From Pseudomonadota bacterium (GTDB lineage: Bacteria > SAR324 > NAC60-12), in contig JACNKY010000317.1 in assembly GCA_014381795.1 (NCBI GenBank), positions 1 through 6,249 of the forward strand: DNA of 6,249 nucleotides. The letters run 5' to 3'. The first letter of the stretch is position 1; the number at the start of each line of letters is the position of its first letter. The position numbers were made by a program, and so were the translations under genes. This document shows positions 5,649 through 6,249 of the stretch, piece after piece. The notes beneath the pieces were generated by a model. It saw only the letters and a program-made list of their open reading frames with translations, was not told the DNA's origin and made no database searches.

Positions 5649-6249
5649 ATGCAGTCACTTCCTTTTGAATTACCCAAGTTTGAACCGGGTTGGGTTTGGC
5701 TGGCCGGAGCAGGTCCCGGAGATGTAGGATTACTCACACTTCATGCTTTAAATGCACTTCGACAGGCGGATGTGCTGGTCTATGACGCACTCGTTGGTCA
5801 AGGAATACTGGAATTGGTTTCAGCGGATTGTGAGCTTGAATATGCGGGAAAACGCGGAGGCAAACCTTCGGCTAAACAAAGAGATATTTCTCTGCGTCTG
5901 GTAGAATTAGCGGAGCAGGGTAAGCGTGTTTTACGACTCAAGGGTGGCGATCCGTTTGTTTTCGGCAGAGGTGGTGAAGAAGCGTTGTGTTTGGTTAAGG
6001 CTGAAATTCCTTTCCGGATTATTCCCGGAATTTCTGCAGGAATCGGCGGGTTGGCTTATTCGGGAATTGCGGGAAATCATCGTGAGTTTTATGCATCAGT
6101 CACTCTTTTGTCAGGATACGGTATGGGCGGAGATGTTACCGGAAAACAGGACCGGGGCGCCAATTCGGCCGGGTTACCGGGGGTTGGGAGGTTTATGGCG
6201 ATAGGAAAAGTCGCCAAAAGAGCAGAAACCACGGTGAGAAACGGGGGTT
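5649..6249 (+). CDS. cobA: Uroporphyrinogen-III C-methyltransferase (CobA), 3' end cut by window
   Basis: Two hundred codons are present with no stop before the right edge; single-domain SUMT enzymes are about 250-280 residues. The enzyme uses S-adenosylmethionine to methylate C2 and C7 of uroporphyrinogen III, making precorrin-2, the branch point for cobalamin and siroheme. Motifs: WLAGAGPGDVGLLTLHAL (residues 17-34), ADVLVYDALV (40-49), AGKRGGKPSAKQRDI (66-80), LRLKGGDPFVFGRGGEE (95-111) and PFRIIPGISAGIGGLAYSGI (121-140). The ATG at 5649 is the only good start: the upstream frame has no other start codon before a TAA at 5598-5600. A ~15-residue N-terminal lead precedes the glycine loop, and no CysG-type dehydrogenase domain is fused there. 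From residue 141 on, the reading frame holds but conserved positions are lost (for example AGNHREF where PxTHRE is expected). That looks like poor sequence at the contig end. Confidence 0.94.
   Translation, partial: MQSLPFELPKFEPGWVWLAGAGPGDVGLLTLHALNALRQADVLVYDALVGQGILELVSADCELEYAGKRGGKPSAKQRDISLRLVELAEQGKRVLRLKGGDPFVFGRGGEEALCLVKAEIPFRIIPGISAGIGGLAYSGIAGNHREFYASVTLLSGYGMGGDVTGKQDRGANSAGLPGVGRFMAIGKVAKRAETTVRNGG
6069..6249 (+). other. Probable low-accuracy contig end within cobA
   Basis: Up to residue 140 CobA matches its family closely; after it, consensus residues are replaced one after another by codons a single base away. At 6069-6077 GCG GGA AAT (Ala-Gly-Asn) would become Pro-Val-Thr of the PVTHRE box with three single changes. 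At 6153-6155 CGG (Arg) stands where family members have Trp after Asp (TGG). Further on, AAT and TCG (Asn, Ser) stand where Ile and Ala are usual. Many of the implied changes are to G, and the reading frame is never broken. This fits base-calling errors in a thinly covered read end better than gene decay. Confidence 0.6.

Noticed and set aside
5605..5720. ATG at 5605 that could start a gene upstream of cobA.
   Set aside because: It is out of frame with cobA and reaches a stop after about 38 codons, with no recognisable product.
5926..6204. Open frame of 92 codons overlapping cobA in another forward frame.
   Set aside because: The cobA frame carries the conserved GGDPFVFGRGG and PGISAG motifs across the same bases; this frame has none.
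5649..6249. cobA as a pseudogene.
   Set aside because: There is no internal stop or frameshift, and the deviations are confined to the extreme contig end, which fits sequence error better.

Overview
This window looks like a complete short contig, because both of its ends cut through genes. It comes from a bacterium and carries part of a cobalamin (vitamin B12) corrin-ring cluster. Four of the five cobalamin genes are unmistakable from conserved motifs, and the fifth, cut by the left edge, is a clear C-terminus. CbiD, CobM and CobA most resemble, from memory, proteobacterial (notably alphaproteobacterial) versions. The only non-cobalamin gene is a 12-helix RND/MMPL exporter, which suggests a Gram-negative cell. 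Base composition is moderate, the intergenic DNA is AT-rich, and most starts lack a clear Shine-Dalgarno. The phylum cannot be fixed from this window.

Layout. Left arm, rightward: the end of cobJ (precorrin-3B C17-methyltransferase, 3-218), then a 109-bp gap holding an imperfect palindrome and a 7-nt tandem repeat. This is followed by cobM (precorrin-4 C11-methyltransferase, 328-1098) and, 12 bp later, the RND/MMPL exporter (1111-3576). Middle, leftward: cbiD (cobalt-precorrin-5B C1-methyltransferase, 5530-4436), which overlaps or abuts cobK/cbiJ (precorrin-6A reductase, 4446-3595). cobK converges on the exporter gene with only 18 bp between them. Right arm, rightward: after a 118-bp divergent intergenic region, cobA (uroporphyrinogen-III C-methyltransferase, 5649 to the right edge).

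How the genes work together. CobA makes precorrin-2 from uroporphyrinogen III, the entry to siroheme and cobalamin. CobJ methylates C17 and contracts the ring, CobM methylates C11, CbiD methylates C1 and CobK reduces the macrocycle. These are near-consecutive steps of corrin-ring assembly. C20 methylation, the C5/C15 methylase and decarboxylase, the C12-methyl mutase, amidation and cobalt insertion are not in view and probably lie beyond the left edge or elsewhere. CbiD is the anaerobic-type C1 enzyme, but the markers that would decide between the aerobic and anaerobic routes are absent.

No wholly new system is evident. The points most worth a second look are: the exporter placed as the last gene of a cobJ-cobM transcription unit; short-period repeats in both intergenic regions; and the last ~180 bp of cobA, where many conserved residues are each about one base away from consensus, which suggests a low-quality contig end.
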